NCBI RefSeq assembly: GCF_002464935.1
Contig: NZ_NBYY01000022.1
Span: forward strand, 1-64,000
Direction: 5' to 3'
Origin: Candidatus Enterovibrio escicola
Lineage (GTDB): Bacteria > Pseudomonadota > Gammaproteobacteria > Enterobacterales > Vibrionaceae
DNA length: 64,000 bases
Shown: piece by piece, positions 43,902-54,663 of the stretch
Layout of the letters: each line of letters starts with the position of its first letter
Position numbering within the stretch: the stretch's first letter is position 1
Position numbers and translations under genes: made by a program
Notes under the pieces: model-generated
What the model was told of the DNA's origin: nothing
The model's input: the letters and a program-made list of their open reading frames with translations, nothing else
The model's database searches: none

Positions 43902-45461
43902 TCATTGTCCTCGAATATTATCAGTAACTTTATAGTTTTGATCTTCAATATGGTTGATTTCAACCAAACTCCCTGCTTTAGTAAGCAGGGATAAACAGTC
44001 TTGGGAAAGATGGCGTAAGTGCAGAGTCTTGTCCACCTTAGTGTAACGTTCAGCCAGAGTTTCAATCGCTTCAATGGCAGAATGGTCGGCAATGCGTGAT
44101 CTATGGAAATCGATAATTACATCCTTCGGATCGCTTTCTGCGTCAAATATTTCAAGACAATTAGCGACTGAACCAAAGAACAGAGATCCGTTAATTTCAT
44201 AGATTTTCGAGCCATCTTCATTGATATGACTTACTACATAAATGTGTTTGGCATGTTCCCACGCAAACATCAGGGAAGATACTATAACACCAATGATCAC
44301 TGCAATGGCAAGATCAGTCGTGATAGTGATGACTGTTACCAATACGATGACAAAAAAATCCTTCTTGGGAACACAGCCAGCAAGTCTAAAAGACGTCCAT
44401 TCGAATGTGCCAATAACAACCATGAACATCACACCAATCAGCGTAGCAAGTGGAATAATTTCAATCAATGATGACGCAAACAAGATGAAACACAGTAATG
44501 TTAGTGCAGCGATAATACCGGACAAACGTCCACGCCCGCCTGATTTCACGTTTATCATTGACTGACCAATCATAGCACAGCCTCCCATGGCACCGAACAC
44601 TGCGCAGGTTATATTTGCCACACCTTGACCAATACATTCTCGGTTACCGCGACCACGGGTTCCTGTCATTTCATCTATAACAGTTAGTGTTAGCAGTGAT
44701 TCAATCAAACCAACTGCAGCAAGGATTAGGGAATACGGCAGAATGATGTAAAGGCTTTCAAGGTTGAATGGAATATTTGGGATTGATAGTCTTGGCAGAC
44801 TACCTGCCAGCGTTGTGTTGTCATCACCACTCATTGAGTGTAGGTAGTCAATTACGGTGTAGGTATCTAAATCTAGTAGTATCATGGCAGATGTGACCGT
44901 AACTATTGCGATAAGCGATGAAGGTACGGCCGTAGTTAACTTTGGTAGGAAGTGGATTATTGCCATTGTGATAGCGACTAAACTCAACATAAGGTAAAGC
45001 TGTTCGCCTTGTAGCCATTGAAGTGAGCCTGATGTGTCTGGTATTTGGAACAGCCTAAGCTGTGCTATAAAGATCACGATGGCAAGGCCATTTACAAAAC
45101 CAATCATCACTGGATGTGGTACCATGCGAATAAATTTACCCAGTTTGAAGGTACCAAATATGACTTGAATTAAACCAGAAAGCAAAACTGCAGCAAAAAG
45201 ATATTGAACACCGTGTTCGAATACAAGTCTAGCCATAACGACAGCCATGGCTGCAGTAGCACCAGAAATCATACTGGGTCGTCCGCCTAGAATGGAGGTC
45301 AAAAGACCCATAATGAAAGCAGCGTATAGACCAACCATCGGATCAACGCCTGCAACAAAAGCGAAGGCAACCGCTTCAGGAACAAGAGCAAAAGCGACAG
45401 TTAACCCCGATAATACGTCATTTTTTACTGAGTAGTGTGGTAACTTGTAGAATTCAAACAT
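43902..45461 (-). CDS. SulP-family anion transporter with STAS domain
   Basis: A secondary transporter of the SLC26/SulP family in the inner membrane; bacterial members move sulfate, bicarbonate or dicarboxylates. The 519-aa product has ten or more hydrophobic segments and the family N-terminal signature NDVLSGLTVAFALVPEAVAF then AFVAGVDPMVGLYAAFIMGL. The C-terminal cytoplasmic STAS domain covers about 420-515 (YEINGSLFFGSVANCLEIFD; VIIDFHRSRIADHSAIEAIE). Substrate cannot be assigned from sequence. Start ATG 45461. The stop lies 12 bases from an IS903-like relic, so the 3' end may have been trimmed slightly, though the STAS domain looks complete. Confidence 0.9.
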   Translation of the reverse strand: MFEFYKLPHYSVKNDVLSGLTVAFALVPEAVAFAFVAGVDPMVGLYAAFIMGLLTSILGGRPSMISGATAAMAVVMARLVFEHGVQYLFAAVLLSGLIQVIFGTFKLGKFIRMVPHPVMIGFVNGLAIVIFIAQLRLFQIPDTSGSLQWLQGEQLYLMLSLVAITMAIIHFLPKLTTAVPSSLIAIVTVTSAMILLDLDTYTVIDYLHSMSGDDNTTLAGSLPRLSIPNIPFNLESLYIILPYSLILAAVGLIESLLTLTVIDEMTGTRGRGNRECIGQGVANITCAVFGAMGGCAMIGQSMINVKSGGRGRLSGIIAALTLLCFILFASSLIEIIPLATLIGVMFMVVIGTFEWTSFRLAGCVPKKDFFVIVLVTVITITTDLAIAVIIGVIVSSLMFAWEHAKHIYVVSHINEDGSKIYEINGSLFFGSVANCLEIFDAESDPKDVIIDFHRSRIADHSAIEAIETLAERYTKVDKTLHLRHLSQDCLSLLTKAGSLVEINHIEDQNYKVTDNIRGQ

Positions 45462-45585
45462 TATAATGGCTTATTTTTCTTCTTTTTTATAAAAATTGTA
45501 GTAAATCGAGATATCCAACGATTAATCGGTATTTGTTCGGTGATACCCTAAAAATACTAGAGAAATACGCTGTATCGTGAATATT

Positions 45586-45630
45586 GATGTGATGTTGTTT
45601 TGTTAAAAAATTAACTTTCATCATCACATC
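45586..45630 (-). terminator. Hairpin between rne and the SulP gene
   Basis: GATGTGATG (45586-45594) pairs perfectly with CATCACATC (45622-45630); a nested gttaa/ttaac stem lies inside. Placed after rne on the minus strand, it could stop rne transcripts, but no strong U-run follows. Confidence 0.35.
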
Positions 45631-45706
45631 TAATAACTGAACAAATTATAGGGTACCGTACCAATACACCTGTTCAGATAGGTTCTTTTTCCAAATTAGT
45701 AAAACT

Positions 45707-48601
45707 TTATAAGTTTGGCTTAGTTATTGGAGAAGTCGAACGGTTTGTTGCCGCCTCACAGCCAGCTTTCTTAGTTTGTTTAAGCTCAGTACGGAATTGT
45801 GCAATTGTGAGGATAATAGGTATAGAATTTCTTCTCGGTGCGGGTGCTCTCGCCATTGGTGCTGTTGAGTGATTGCAACGGATAATAGGTGAACCTTCTG
45901 ATGTAATAACTTTTACTATAGGGTTTTCACTGGATTCAATCACATCTGGTTCCTTTAACCTAACTGGAAGTTCTCCACTTAGCATTTCCTGAATTTCTAA
46001 TTTAGTTTTTACCTCCAAAGTCGTTGACACAGAATAACGAGGGAATACTCTACCCATAGCTATTTCTGGAAAAGCAACACCGCCAAGAGAAGGTGTTGTT
46101 TTAACCATATCTTTTACTTGTACGCTCGTTACCACTACATCATCAATCACATTTTTGGCACTGACAGGAACTTTAGTATCTGTCTTAAATTGTCGTACTT
46201 TATCCACTGCTATTTCTGGCGATGTGAGGTTTGTTTTCAGATCAACGTCGTTATGTTTATCAAAAATATAGATTGATGTTTCCATCATGTTGAGTTGATC
46301 AAGAGTATGTTTTGTATATTTAGCTTCGTTTTCTTCTTGATTGTTAGAATGATGCCGCTGGCTACTTATGCGTAAGTGACGAGGAGAACGGCGGTTACGG
46401 CGTTTATCGCCATGTTGTTCAGTTTGCGTTGTTGTAGTTGTAACCCTGATATTTATATCCGCTTGTTTGGTTTCTATTGCTAAGACTGGATCTATTTCCT
46501 GCAGTGAAGTTACTGCAACAACTGCCTGCTCTTGTAAGATATCGACAACACGTATTCTTTTATCGAGTTTACGTTGTTGACGGCGTTGATTCACTTTTTC
46601 CGTATGCTCTGTTTTCACTGCAGCTGTAATTGGAGTAATTTCATTCATCTTTTCTTGGCGCAAATCAGTTTGCGCAGTTGGATTAATATTCCGGTCTTTA
46701 CTAGAATATTTCTGATGTTCCGAAGACTCAGGTTTCTCTGTATGACGCTGTTGCTTCTTCTTGGAACGTTCTTGTATTCTGCTGTCTTCATCCAGCTGGC
46801 GATTACGTGAACCATGAGGAGTACGATCTTGTAAACATCTGTTATCACGACGTTTGCGATTATCTTGTTTTTGACTTTTTTGCTTTTCTTTTTTTGAATC
46901 AGCAGTAAATAGATATGATATGAAAGATACTAATTGTGAGAATAAACTAACTTTGTTTTCTTTCGTCGCTGATTTAGCAATAGGAACTGGTTTGGCTGGT
47001 ACCGTGAAACCTTGTAGCGCAGGCTTTTCAAGCTTTTTTACTAAATATGCTATTGGAGCATCGTATTTTCCCTCAGCTTCGCGTATTGCTTCTAGTTGTT
47101 CAGGCAAACGGTAAGATACCGTTGTGTTCTCATCACCACTACGGATACGTATCACTTCAAAGTGAGGTGTTTCCATGTAAGCATTAGGCACAATGATGAC
47201 ACGTACATTGTGGTACTTCTCAACGTATTGTACAGAACGCCGTTTTTCGTTCAATAAGTAGGAAGCGACAGGGACAGGTACCACAGCCATGATTTGTGCT
47301 GAATTTTCTTTCAGAGATTCTTCTTCGATCAAACGAAGAATAGACAGTGATAGTGATTCATTATCACGAATTACACCTGTACCAGTACAACGAGGACAGA
47401 TATGGTGGCTCGCTTCTGACAGAGAGGGGCTTAAGCGTTGACGAGACATTTCCAAAAGGCCAAAACAAGAGATGCGACCGATTTGAACGCGAGCACGATC
47501 CATTCGTGCCGATTCACGTAGGCAATTTTCTACCTCACGTTGATTACGGACAGGGGTCATATCGATGAAATCGATAACAACCAAACCACCTAGATCACGC
47601 AGACGTAGTTGGCGTGCGATTTCATCAGCAGCTTCTAAGTTTGTTTGCAGCGCAGTGTCTTCAATATCAGAACCCTTAGTTGCACGGGCTGAGTTGATAT
47701 CAATAGAGGTCAGTGCTTCAGTTGGGTCGATAACAATCGAACCACCAGAAGGTAAACGAACCTCACGTTGGAATGCGGATTCAATTTGAGTTTCGATTTG
47801 GTAGTGGCTAAATAAGGGGACTTCGCCTTCGTAGTGCTTCAAGCGTTGAATGAAGTCAGGGCGAGTTGCTATAATGCGCTCACGTGCTTGATGGTATATT
47901 GTTTCGTTATCAATGAGTACTTCTCCGATGTCACGGCGCAGATAGTCACGAAATGCACGTGCAATTACATCGCTTTCTTGGTAAATGAGAAAAGGCGCTG
48001 GTGCGCCTGCAGCATCGATAATACGTTTCCAATTATTAAGCAGATAGTTCAAATCCCACTCGAGTTCTTCGGCAGATTTCCCCACACCAGCAGTGCGGAC
48101 AATAAGACCCATACCCAGTGGTAACTGGAGACCGGACATAGCCTCTTTCAACTGGTTGCGCTCTTCACCCTCAATGCGACGAGAAATACCGCCAGCACGT
48201 GGGTTGTTAGGCATAAGTACGAGATAGCTACCTGCAAGAGAGATGAAGGTTGTCAGTGCGGCGCCCTTGTTGCCACGCTCCTCTTTATCGACTTGAACAA
48301 TGACTTCATGTCCTTCTTTTAGGACATCTTTAATGTGTGGACGACCTCTGTAACTGTAATTGTCTGAAAAATATTCTCTTGCAATTTCTTTTAGGGGAAG
48401 GAAACCATGTCGGTCTGAGCCATAATCTACGAACGCTGCTTCAAGACTTGGTTCAATACGTGTTATACGTCCTTTATAAATGTTAGATTTTTTCGATTCA
48501 TGGCCGAGGCTTTCAATATCTAGATCGTACAAGCGCTGACCGTCAACTAATGCGACGCGCAACTCTTCTTTTTGAGTTGCGTTGATCAACATTCTTTTCA
48601 T
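45707..48601 (-). CDS. rne: Ribonuclease E
   Basis: An essential endoribonuclease that starts decay of most mRNAs, matures rRNA and tRNA, and scaffolds the degradosome at the membrane. The product is 964 aa. Catalytic half: S1 domain at about 38-120 ([20 protein letters not shown]), DNase I-like active site with aspartates in [15 protein letters not shown] (about 303) and [11 protein letters not shown] (about 346), and zinc link CPRCTGTG (about 404-411). The disordered C-terminal half (from about 520) is rich in Arg, Lys and Gln, with the RNA-binding and partner-binding microdomains less clear; it ends in an [10 protein letters not shown]-like motif typical of vibrios. The start ATG at 48601 is divergent from rluC. 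Confidence 0.97.
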   Translation of the reverse strand: MKRMLINATQKEELRVALVDGQRLYDLDIESLGHESKKSNIYKGRITRIEPSLEAAFVDYGSDRHGFLPLKEIAREYFSDNYSYRGRPHIKDVLKEGHEVIVQVDKEERGNKGAALTTFISLAGSYLVLMPNNPRAGGISRRIEGEERNQLKEAMSGLQLPLGMGLIVRTAGVGKSAEELEWDLNYLLNNWKRIIDAAGAPAPFLIYQESDVIARAFRDYLRRDIGEVLIDNETIYHQARERIIATRPDFIQRLKHYEGEVPLFSHYQIETQIESAFQREVRLPSGGSIVIDPTEALTSIDINSARATKGSDIEDTALQTNLEAADEIARQLRLRDLGGLVVIDFIDMTPVRNQREVENCLRESARMDRARVQIGRISCFGLLEMSRQRLSPSLSEASHHICPRCTGTGVIRDNESLSLSILRLIEEESLKENSAQIMAVVPVPVASYLLNEKRRSVQYVEKYHNVRVIIVPNAYMETPHFEVIRIRSGDENTTVSYRLPEQLEAIREAEGKYDAPIAYLVKKLEKPALQGFTVPAKPVPIAKSATKENKVSLFSQLVSFISYLFTADSKKEKQKSQKQDNRKRRDNRCLQDRTPHGSRNRQLDEDSRIQERSKKKQQRHTEKPESSEHQKYSSKDRNINPTAQTDLRQEKMNEITPITAAVKTEHTEKVNQRRQQRKLDKRIRVVDILQEQAVVAVTSLQEIDPVLAIETKQADINIRVTTTTTQTEQHGDKRRNRRSPRHLRISSQRHHSNNQEENEAKYTKHTLDQLNMMETSIYIFDKHNDVDLKTNLTSPEIAVDKVRQFKTDTKVPVSAKNVIDDVVVTSVQVKDMVKTTPSLGGVAFPEIAMGRVFPRYSVSTTLEVKTKLEIQEMLSGELPVRLKEPDVIESSENPIVKVITSEGSPIIRCNHSTAPMARAPAPRRNSIPIILTIAQFRTELKQTKKAGCEAATNRSTSPITKPNL

Positions 48602-49084
48602 ATCAAACTTTTCTCAATTATCTTTCGTTGTTATTAGTTGTTGGCTTCGAGGTTAAAAACGCAAAGTTTCTGGGTTCAAAAGCTGACATTAATATAACCG
48701 CATAGCTGGGAAATTAGGGGATACTTTTACCCCAAGATACAAAAACATTTCGGTCGACTCAGTCGGCTCTACTTCACATAATGACGATCGTTTCCTCAAC
48801 TATTGGTTATTTATTCCATGTGCCAACAAACTAACGGGTACTTTATCCATCATGTCTTATGCCAATTGCAGCACGATTAAAACTCGTTGAACTATCAGTG
48901 AATCAGCACTATTTAGAGATATTGCCATGAATGGACAATCTGTTTTGGATAAAGCGGTAAATTTACTATACTTTGCCGGTATTCTTACCGTGGTGTGCAA
49001 AAAATCTGCAAACTTATCTGCATTACGGCGCAACTATAGCAGGGACATTTTTTTGCAGCAAATTTGTTTGTTACGATGTAGTAT
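48602..49084. promoter_or_regulatory. Divergent rne/rluC intergenic region
   Basis: A 483-bp gap between divergent rne and rluC, as in other gammaproteobacteria. In E. coli the long rne 5' leader folds into hairpins through which RNase E controls its own mRNA. The length here permits the same, but I could not confirm a conserved fold by eye. An SD-like tttgat and the rne ATG are at the left end. Confidence 0.5.
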
Positions 49085-50044
49085 ATGTCTCTTATGAATA
49101 GAGAAGAACCCAAAGTGCAGTTTATCAAGATTTCTGATGACATTGCGGGCCAACGGATCGATAATTTTCTCCGAAATAGGTTTAAAAAAGTCCCTAGCAG
49201 TATGATTTATCGTATTCTCCGTAAAGGGAGGGTGCGCGTAAATAAAAAACGGATAAAACCGGAATATAAGCTAAAAAATGAGGATGTTATACGTCTTCCA
49301 CCGATTAAGATCCAAGAGACCATGGAGGTTACGGTACCTAACACCAATTTAGAGTTTGTGACTAGACTAGAAAAATGTGTGGTGTATGAGGACGATCACA
49401 TACTGATTCTCAATAAACCATCTGGAACTGCCGTACACGGTGGGAGTGGTTTGTGTTTTGGCGTGATTGAGGCGATGCGTGCGCTTCGTCCATATGTACG
49501 TTTTCTGGAATTGGTGCATCGTATTGATAGAGATACATCAGGTATTCTTTTAATTGCCAAGAAACGTTCTGTACTGCGCCATCTTCAAGTACAGTTCCGC
49601 GAAAAAACTGTAAAGAAGCACTACTTTGCTTTAGTAATGGGAAACTGGAAACCTACAATGTGTAAAGTGACTGCTCCATTGTTAAAAAATGAAATGAATA
49701 GTATTGTTCGTGTTAACCAAAGCGGGAAGAAATGTGAAACACGCTTTAAAGTACTAGAACAGTTTGAAGAAGCCACCTTGGTGCAAGCCACTCCGATCAC
49801 GGGACGTACACATCAAATCCGTGTGCATGCGCAGTACTCGGGTCACCCAATTGCTTGGGATGGTAGGTATGGTGACCAACGCTTTGACGCATACACTAAG
49901 CAGTTTGGATTGAGTCGATTGTTCCTGCATGCTGCAAATATTAAGTTCACGCATCCGGTAACTGAGGAAAAAATGGATATATCTGCACCAATGAATAAAT
50001 TATTGGAAGGTGTAATTGAAGGACTAAGATCCTGTTGTAGCTAG
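49085..50044 (+). CDS. rluC: 23S rRNA pseudouridine synthase RluC
   Basis: Makes pseudouridines 955, 2504 and 2580 of 23S rRNA near the peptidyl-transferase centre. The 319-aa product has an N-terminal S4 domain (IDNFLRNRFKKVPSSMIYRI then LRKGRVRVNKKRIKPEYKL, about 20-70) and the RluA-type catalytic domain with the active-site aspartate in LVHRIDRDTSGILL (about 145-150). The C-terminal part has ITGRTHQIRVHAQYSGHPIA, also conserved. Start ATG at 49085; a second ATG four codons in is possible. Arranged divergently from rne. Confidence 0.95.
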   Translation: MSLMNREEPKVQFIKISDDIAGQRIDNFLRNRFKKVPSSMIYRILRKGRVRVNKKRIKPEYKLKNEDVIRLPPIKIQETMEVTVPNTNLEFVTRLEKCVVYEDDHILILNKPSGTAVHGGSGLCFGVIEAMRALRPYVRFLELVHRIDRDTSGILLIAKKRSVLRHLQVQFREKTVKKHYFALVMGNWKPTMCKVTAPLLKNEMNSIVRVNQSGKKCETRFKVLEQFEEATLVQATPITGRTHQIRVHAQYSGHPIAWDGRYGDQRFDAYTKQFGLSRLFLHAANIKFTHPVTEEKMDISAPMNKLLEGVIEGLRSCCS

Positions 50045-50074
50045 ATCAAAATAAATGGGCATAATCCACGTGCT

Positions 50075-50335
50075 GATAAAATAACTGATCAATGGAACAG
50101 CGCTCTTTCCTTCTTACTAGACTTCACCTCTGCCCATTTATGTTCTATTGGGTTAAGATCTGGATCTGTAAGGAGGAAGCCATTCTAAAGTACAAACACG
50201 AGCTTCAGTATTCTTCCAGTGTATCGCTACGTTTATGAAAACTCGCATTATCCATAACAATCACAGCTTGCTCTGGAACTTTCGGAAGTAAATCTTATTC
50301 GATTCCTGCATTAAATACCTCCGTATTAATACTTT
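50075..50335 (-). pseudogene. IS630-family transposase, C-terminal fragment
   Basis: The minus strand reads LLPKVPEQAVIVMDNASFHK then a broken ILTQ*NINGQR and SLVRRKERCSIDQLF, matching the DDE C-terminal pattern of IS630/Tc1 transposases (MDNxxFHK; SPDLNPIEHKW eroded). No ends found. Confidence 0.72.
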
Positions 50336-50349
50336 CAATTACTAAGCTA

Positions 50350-50415
50350 ACCTGAGCTGCGCATAAGAAATGAACTAATTGCCTAAGTCACGATGTGATC
50401 GTTTGAAATAAACTA
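50350..50415 (+). mobile_element. IS982-family left-end stub
   Basis: Left terminal repeat acctgagctgcgcataag at 50350 plus about 45 bp of leader, then unrelated sequence. Confidence 0.75.
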
Positions 50416-50614
50416 TAAAAAGTGTCCCTTATTTCAGCAAATATAGTAAAAAAATCGTCGAAATAGGAAATATCAGAAAACCAGCTTTGTTACCAATTTC
50501 CATCCGGTTGCAATTGCTGAGAACGAAGCTCGGAAAGTAGTAATGACGAGAGAAAAAACTCTAAATACAGTTGTATCCCCGAAGCAGGCTTTTAAATCCT
50601 TCCAATGTTAACAT

Positions 50615-51045
50615 CCTCCCCCCACGTTCGTGCTTCGCGACTACTTAAGGGGATTCTCATTACTGGGTGATACTAAATGGATTTAGTGGCGGTTTCATGT
50701 TGCTGTCGGCATTGTTGTACCTCTCACTTCACAGGCTAATAAGCGATGTCCTCGCTCTAAAACATTTATAGAGCCAACAACATCAGCGTTGTTGGCGTAA
50801 TTATACCCTACGCATTCAAAGATCGCTTGTGTCTTCCGATTTTCCCGTGAGACATGACCGCAACACAGACAAGTTTGACTTATGTAATGAGCAGGAACGG
50901 CAATAACTAAGCCACCCTTTCAAATTTGCTTATACTCAATCTTCCTTTTGAACTCATACCAACCATGATCTAAGATGGATTTATTAAGTCCTGATTTTAC
51001 CCTGATATTTCTACCATATTCTTCTGACACCTGAAATCCGGCATT
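50615..51045 (-). pseudogene. IS200/IS605-family TnpB, C-terminal fragment
   Basis: The minus strand reads NIRVKSGLNKSILDHGWYEF then KRKIEYKQ, and GGLVIAVPAHYISQTCLCCG, then ADVVGSINVLERGHRLLA. This is the RuvC-like plus zinc-ribbon end of TnpB. The first knuckle CLCC is present, but the second reads CVGY instead of CxxC. A GC-rich structured end (aaggggattctc...ttaacatcctcccccc complement, 50615-50660) resembles the 3' end of IS605 elements, where the guide RNA is encoded. No TnpA or upstream part remains. Confidence 0.75.
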
Positions 51046-51202
51046 CCCCCTAAGGAGGAAGGGAAATCTAATAAAATCGTCGATCTCGGTGGACATTGTG
51101 TTTAAATTATTCATGTTCAAGTCTTTTTATGGCGGATGCTTTGATTCAAACGATGAGATCGCGACTTGGAAATTTAGTTCATTTCTTATGCGTAGCTCAG
51201 GT
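51046..51202 (-). mobile_element. IS982-family left-end fragment
   Basis: Left end at 51202 (gcgtagctcaggt complement), leader and the first ~20 codons (MNNLNTMSTEIDDFIRFPFL), then fused to the TnpB fragment. The resulting ORF spans 51120-50920 on the minus strand. Confidence 0.8.
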
Positions 51203-51289
51203 TAATTGAGTATTTAACCCCGTGATTATTGAAGATGCTTGATTTTTAATCAAAAATGAAGATTAGGCTACGCACTACGTAAGTGCCTC

Positions 51290-51540
51290 TAACCAAGAAG
51301 CAAAAATAAACATTCGAAACCCAGCAGGATACAACACTTGATGGTCAAGTCTGCAACCGCATACAAGCACAGGGTGATAACATCAGTACTTAATGTGCAC
51401 CCAAAACTGTAGGTCATGTATTCAATTATCGGCCTAGGAAATGTTTAGGGTTTTAGCATCCTGCTGTTCTTTTTAAAGAAAGAGCATTAGCAGCTTGATT
51501 GGGAAACCTTGCCTTTCAGACTTAAATTTAAGTCTAAGGA
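51290..51540 (+). pseudogene. IS30-family 3' remnant
   Basis: The plus strand reads NYRPRKCLGF*HPAVLFKE near 51435-51480, the IS30 C-terminal pattern, followed by an end segment cagacttaaatttaagtct near 51515-51535 shared with the fragment at 25790. Upstream limits are unclear. Confidence 0.55.
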
Positions 51541-52316
51541 TGACCCTGTATTGAATTATACATATACGTGGGTTATTGTAATGTTTTAAACATTAGTTTT
51601 GTAACTAATAAGTTGGATAGGTGTCAACCTTACTTACAACGTGGTAGTGTTGGTGTCCATACATGGTAGATACCATGCTTTTAACAACACTTGTTATCCT
51701 GATAAAACAGGACGTTTACACTCAAACTCGCTTATTTGTGGTACACATTAAACTTTAATAAGTGTAATAAACATCCTGTGTTATTGAGCCTTTTATCTAT
51801 AGGCAGTTTAACTTTTGCTAAGTACCTATTGTTCGTGTTCGGAAAATTATATCCTCGTTTTTGAATAGGCGTATTTATTTTAGGTTAAAGCTGTAAAGGA
51901 TAAATTTATTTGACTAAGACTGTTTTGGAAGCATAAAATGTGCATCCGATACAGCAGGTAAGGCTACCACAGCAGTTAACCTGTTTAGAACTGACAGATA
52001 GTAGTTTGGCCAATAGGGTCATTATCATAGTTAAATATCTTATAGCGTCTTACAGAGGAAACCAAGGGGGTTATCAGTCATGCGTTTGTCAGACTCACGT
52101 TAGAATTCGATGAACAAGGACTCAAACTTTTAGTTTTCGTACAAAGGTCATCGTTAGTATTGAGTGTAAACCTTGCTGGACAGTCTATGTCTATATAGGT
52201 TGTTATGATGTAAAACTTGTTTACAGTCCGATTATTCAATAAAATAGCAACTTACTCATTTTCTGAAAACTTATGAATGAGTATTTTTCGATGAAAAAGG
52301 GTGGAGTTAACCTAGG

Positions 52317-52339
52317 TCAACTTATCTAAGATAAGTTGA
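52317..52339. repeat. 23-bp perfect palindrome upstream of rpmF
   Basis: TCAACTTATCT (52317-52327) and AGATAAGTTGA (52329-52339) around a single central A. It could be an operator for a dimeric regulator or a fossil element end. Confidence 0.6.
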
Positions 52340-52429
52340 TTATAACTTTGACACCGATTTCTATGCATGAAAATGTACGATTGTAAGGCCGATGGTATAT
52401 CATTTGGTAAAATCCTACTCGATGATCGT

Positions 52430-52475
52430 TTTAAATCCATTTGCCATTTTGGAAAACTTAGAAAACGTAGTGAGG
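52430..52475 (+). pseudogene. yceD: Possible end of yceD
   Basis: The frame NPFAILENLENV resembles the C-terminal end of YceD (DUF177, PNPFAVLxxLK), which is the usual gene just upstream of rpmF. The rest of yceD is not recognisable. Tentative. Confidence 0.35.
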
Positions 52476-52485
52476 AGTAGGGTTA

Positions 52486-52656
52486 ATGGCAGTACAAAAG
52501 AGTAAAAAATCACGTTCTATGCGTGGCATGCGTCGCTCACACGATGCACTAGGGGCTTCCGCTCTGTCAGTCGATGTAACCTCTGGTGAAACTCACCTGC
52601 GTCACAATGTAACTTCTGATAGTTACTACCGTGGCCGCAAGGTAATCAACAAGTAA
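52486..52656 (+). CDS. rpmF: 50S ribosomal protein L32
   Basis: The 56-aa basic protein of the large subunit. It opens [20 protein letters not shown] and ends [14 protein letters not shown]. No zinc-binding cysteines are present, as in other gammaproteobacterial L32. The ATG at 52486 follows gtgaggagtagggtta, a strong ribosome-binding site. Lies nine bases upstream of plsX and heads the fab cluster as usual. Confidence 0.96.
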   Translation: MAVQKSKKSRSMRGMRRSHDALGASALSVDVTSGETHLRHNVTSDSYYRGRKVINK

Positions 52657-52665
52657 GGTTAAGCC

Positions 52666-53691
52666 TTGATTGGTCAAACCATCGCACTTGATGCTATGGG
52701 TGGAGATTTTGGATCTCAGGTAACAGTGCCTGCCTCCGTGCAGGCATTGTTACGTTTCCCGTTGTTAAACGTCATACTCATCGGCGACCAGTTTGAAATT
52801 TCACGTCGGCTTGTCTTGCTGGGTGAAGAACAGGCTTCACGCATTTCTATTGTCCATGCAGAATACTCCATTGCTAATGATATGAGACCTTCACAAGCAC
52901 TTCGTACCAGTAAAGGTTCATCAATGCGTATTGCTTTGGAATTAGTTGCTGATGGCAAAGCAGATGCTTTTGTCAGTGCCGGAAATACCGGTGCGCTGGT
53001 AGCATTGTCTCGTTCTTTGTTAAAACTTCTTCCTGGTATAGACCGACCTGCCCTTGTTTCTGCACTCCCCTCACTTGGTCATCACCAAAGTTGGTTGCTA
53101 GATCTTGGTGCAAATGTGTCTGTTGATGCGGATACCCTGTTCCAGTTTGCCGTCATGGGCTCGGTATTAGCAGAAGAGCAGCTTGGATATCGTCCAACTG
53201 TTGGCTTGTTAAATATAGGTGAAGAAGGAATTAAAGGAAACGATTTAGTAAAATGCTGTTCTAAAATGCTACAGCAATGTTCTGCGGTCAATTATATCGG
53301 CTATGTTGAGGGCGATCAGATCTATACAGGAAAAGCTGATGTAATTGTCTGTGATGGGTTTGTTGGCAATGTGAGCCTTAAGACTAGTGAAGGGGTTGCT
53401 AGACTGTTTCTGGAAAACCTAAAAATGCATGTTCTAGAAAGTCCTTTCAAAAGACTGGTGGCTAAATGGTTACTTAGTAGGCTCTTTAACGCACTAAATC
53501 ACCTGAGTCCAGACCAATACAATGGCGCAAGTCTGCTAGGATTACGTGGAATTGTAGTGAAAAGCCACGGGCGTGCTGATATTACCGCTTTCCAACACGC
53601 TATAGGGGAAGCGGTTCACGAAGTTGATCGTCAGCTACCTAAAAAGATATGTGAGCGCTTGGAAGAAGTACTACTCGAGAGGCATTATTAG
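52666..53691 (+). CDS. plsX: Phosphate acyltransferase PlsX
   Basis: Converts acyl-ACP to acyl-phosphate, the donor for PlsY in phospholipid synthesis; peripheral at the inner membrane. The 341-aa product starts [20 protein letters not shown] and contains [19 protein letters not shown] and [20 protein letters not shown], both typical. The start is TTG at 52666, in register with the family N-terminus and 9 bases after rpmF; translation may be coupled. Followed by fabH after five bases. Confidence 0.95.
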   Translation: MIGQTIALDAMGGDFGSQVTVPASVQALLRFPLLNVILIGDQFEISRRLVLLGEEQASRISIVHAEYSIANDMRPSQALRTSKGSSMRIALELVADGKADAFVSAGNTGALVALSRSLLKLLPGIDRPALVSALPSLGHHQSWLLDLGANVSVDADTLFQFAVMGSVLAEEQLGYRPTVGLLNIGEEGIKGNDLVKCCSKMLQQCSAVNYIGYVEGDQIYTGKADVIVCDGFVGNVSLKTSEGVARLFLENLKMHVLESPFKRLVAKWLLSRLFNALNHLSPDQYNGASLLGLRGIVVKSHGRADITAFQHAIGEAVHEVDRQLPKKICERLEEVLLERHY

Positions 53692-53696
53692 TCTTC

Positions 53697-54650
53697 ATGT
53701 ACAGCAATATTTTAGGTACAGGCAGTTTTTTGCCTGAAAAAATTCGGAGTAACAGGGATCTCGAAAAAATGGTAGATACCAGCGATGAGTGGATTGTTGC
53801 TCGCACTGGTATTAAAGAACGTCGAATCGCTGCCGCTGATGAAACAGTGGCCACCATGGCTTATCATGCAGCTTGTCATGCCTTAAATATGGCCAAGCTT
53901 GATAAACAAGAAATTGACCTCATTGTTGTAGCCACTACTAGTGGTGAAAGTGCTTTCCCTTCCGCTGCCTGTGATGTACAAGCTATGTTGGGGATTAGTG
54001 GTTGTCCTGCATTTGATATAGCAGCCGCCTGTTCTGGTTTTGTCTATGCGCTTAGCGTTGCAGACCAGTATGTAAAATCTGGTATGTCGCGTAATTCGTT
54101 AGTTATTGGTTCTGATCGTCTTTCACATATGTGTGATCCTACAGACCGCTCAACAGTTATCTTGTTCGGTGATGCTGCTGGTGCGGTGGTTGTTGGTGCC
54201 AGTGAAGAACCTGGAATTATCTCTACCCATTTACGGGCTGACGGAAAGTTTGGTGAATTTCTTAACCTGAAACACCTAACACGCAGTCAAGTAGAAGAAG
54301 ACGCTTGGCTAGCAATGTCGGGTAATGATGTGTTTAAAGTGGCGGTAACGCAACTTGCAAATATTGTTTCTGAAACGTTAGATGTTAACCGAATGAATAA
54401 GTCTGAAATCGACTGGTTGGTGCCTCACCAAGCCAACTATCGTATCATTAAGGCTACCGCGAAAAAACTATCCCTGTCTATGGATCAGGTAGTTCTTACC
54501 TTGCATAAACACGGTAATACATCAGCTGCTTCTGTTCCGACTGCTCTTGATGAAGCCGTTCGTGATGGGCGTATTCAACGTGGCCACATGATATTGCTCG
54601 AAGCATTTGGAGGTGGTTTCGCTTGGGGTTCTGCTCTAATTAAGTTTTAA
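53697..54650 (+). CDS. fabH: Beta-ketoacyl-ACP synthase III
   Basis: Starts fatty-acid synthesis by condensing acetyl-CoA with malonyl-ACP. The 317-aa product has the catalytic triad: Cys in [10 protein letters not shown] (about 112), His in VPHQANYRI (about 244), Asn in [10 protein letters not shown] (about 274). The ATG is at 53697, five bases after plsX, and fabD follows after 13 bases with ataaggaacac as its ribosome-binding site. Confidence 0.97.
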   Translation: MYSNILGTGSFLPEKIRSNRDLEKMVDTSDEWIVARTGIKERRIAAADETVATMAYHAACHALNMAKLDKQEIDLIVVATTSGESAFPSAACDVQAMLGISGCPAFDIAAACSGFVYALSVADQYVKSGMSRNSLVIGSDRLSHMCDPTDRSTVILFGDAAGAVVVGASEEPGIISTHLRADGKFGEFLNLKHLTRSQVEEDAWLAMSGNDVFKVAVTQLANIVSETLDVNRMNKSEIDWLVPHQANYRIIKATAKKLSLSMDQVVLTLHKHGNTSAASVPTALDEAVRDGRIQRGHMILLEAFGGGFAWGSALIKF

Positions 54651-54663
54651 TAAGGAACACACT

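Larger units (their letters stand above)
51541..52485. other. Spacer upstream of rpmF
   Basis: Mostly unreadable. Holds a 23-bp palindrome at 52317-52339, a short fragment that may be the end of yceD at 52430-52470, and presumably the promoter of the rpmF-fab operon, which I cannot pinpoint. Confidence 0.45.
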
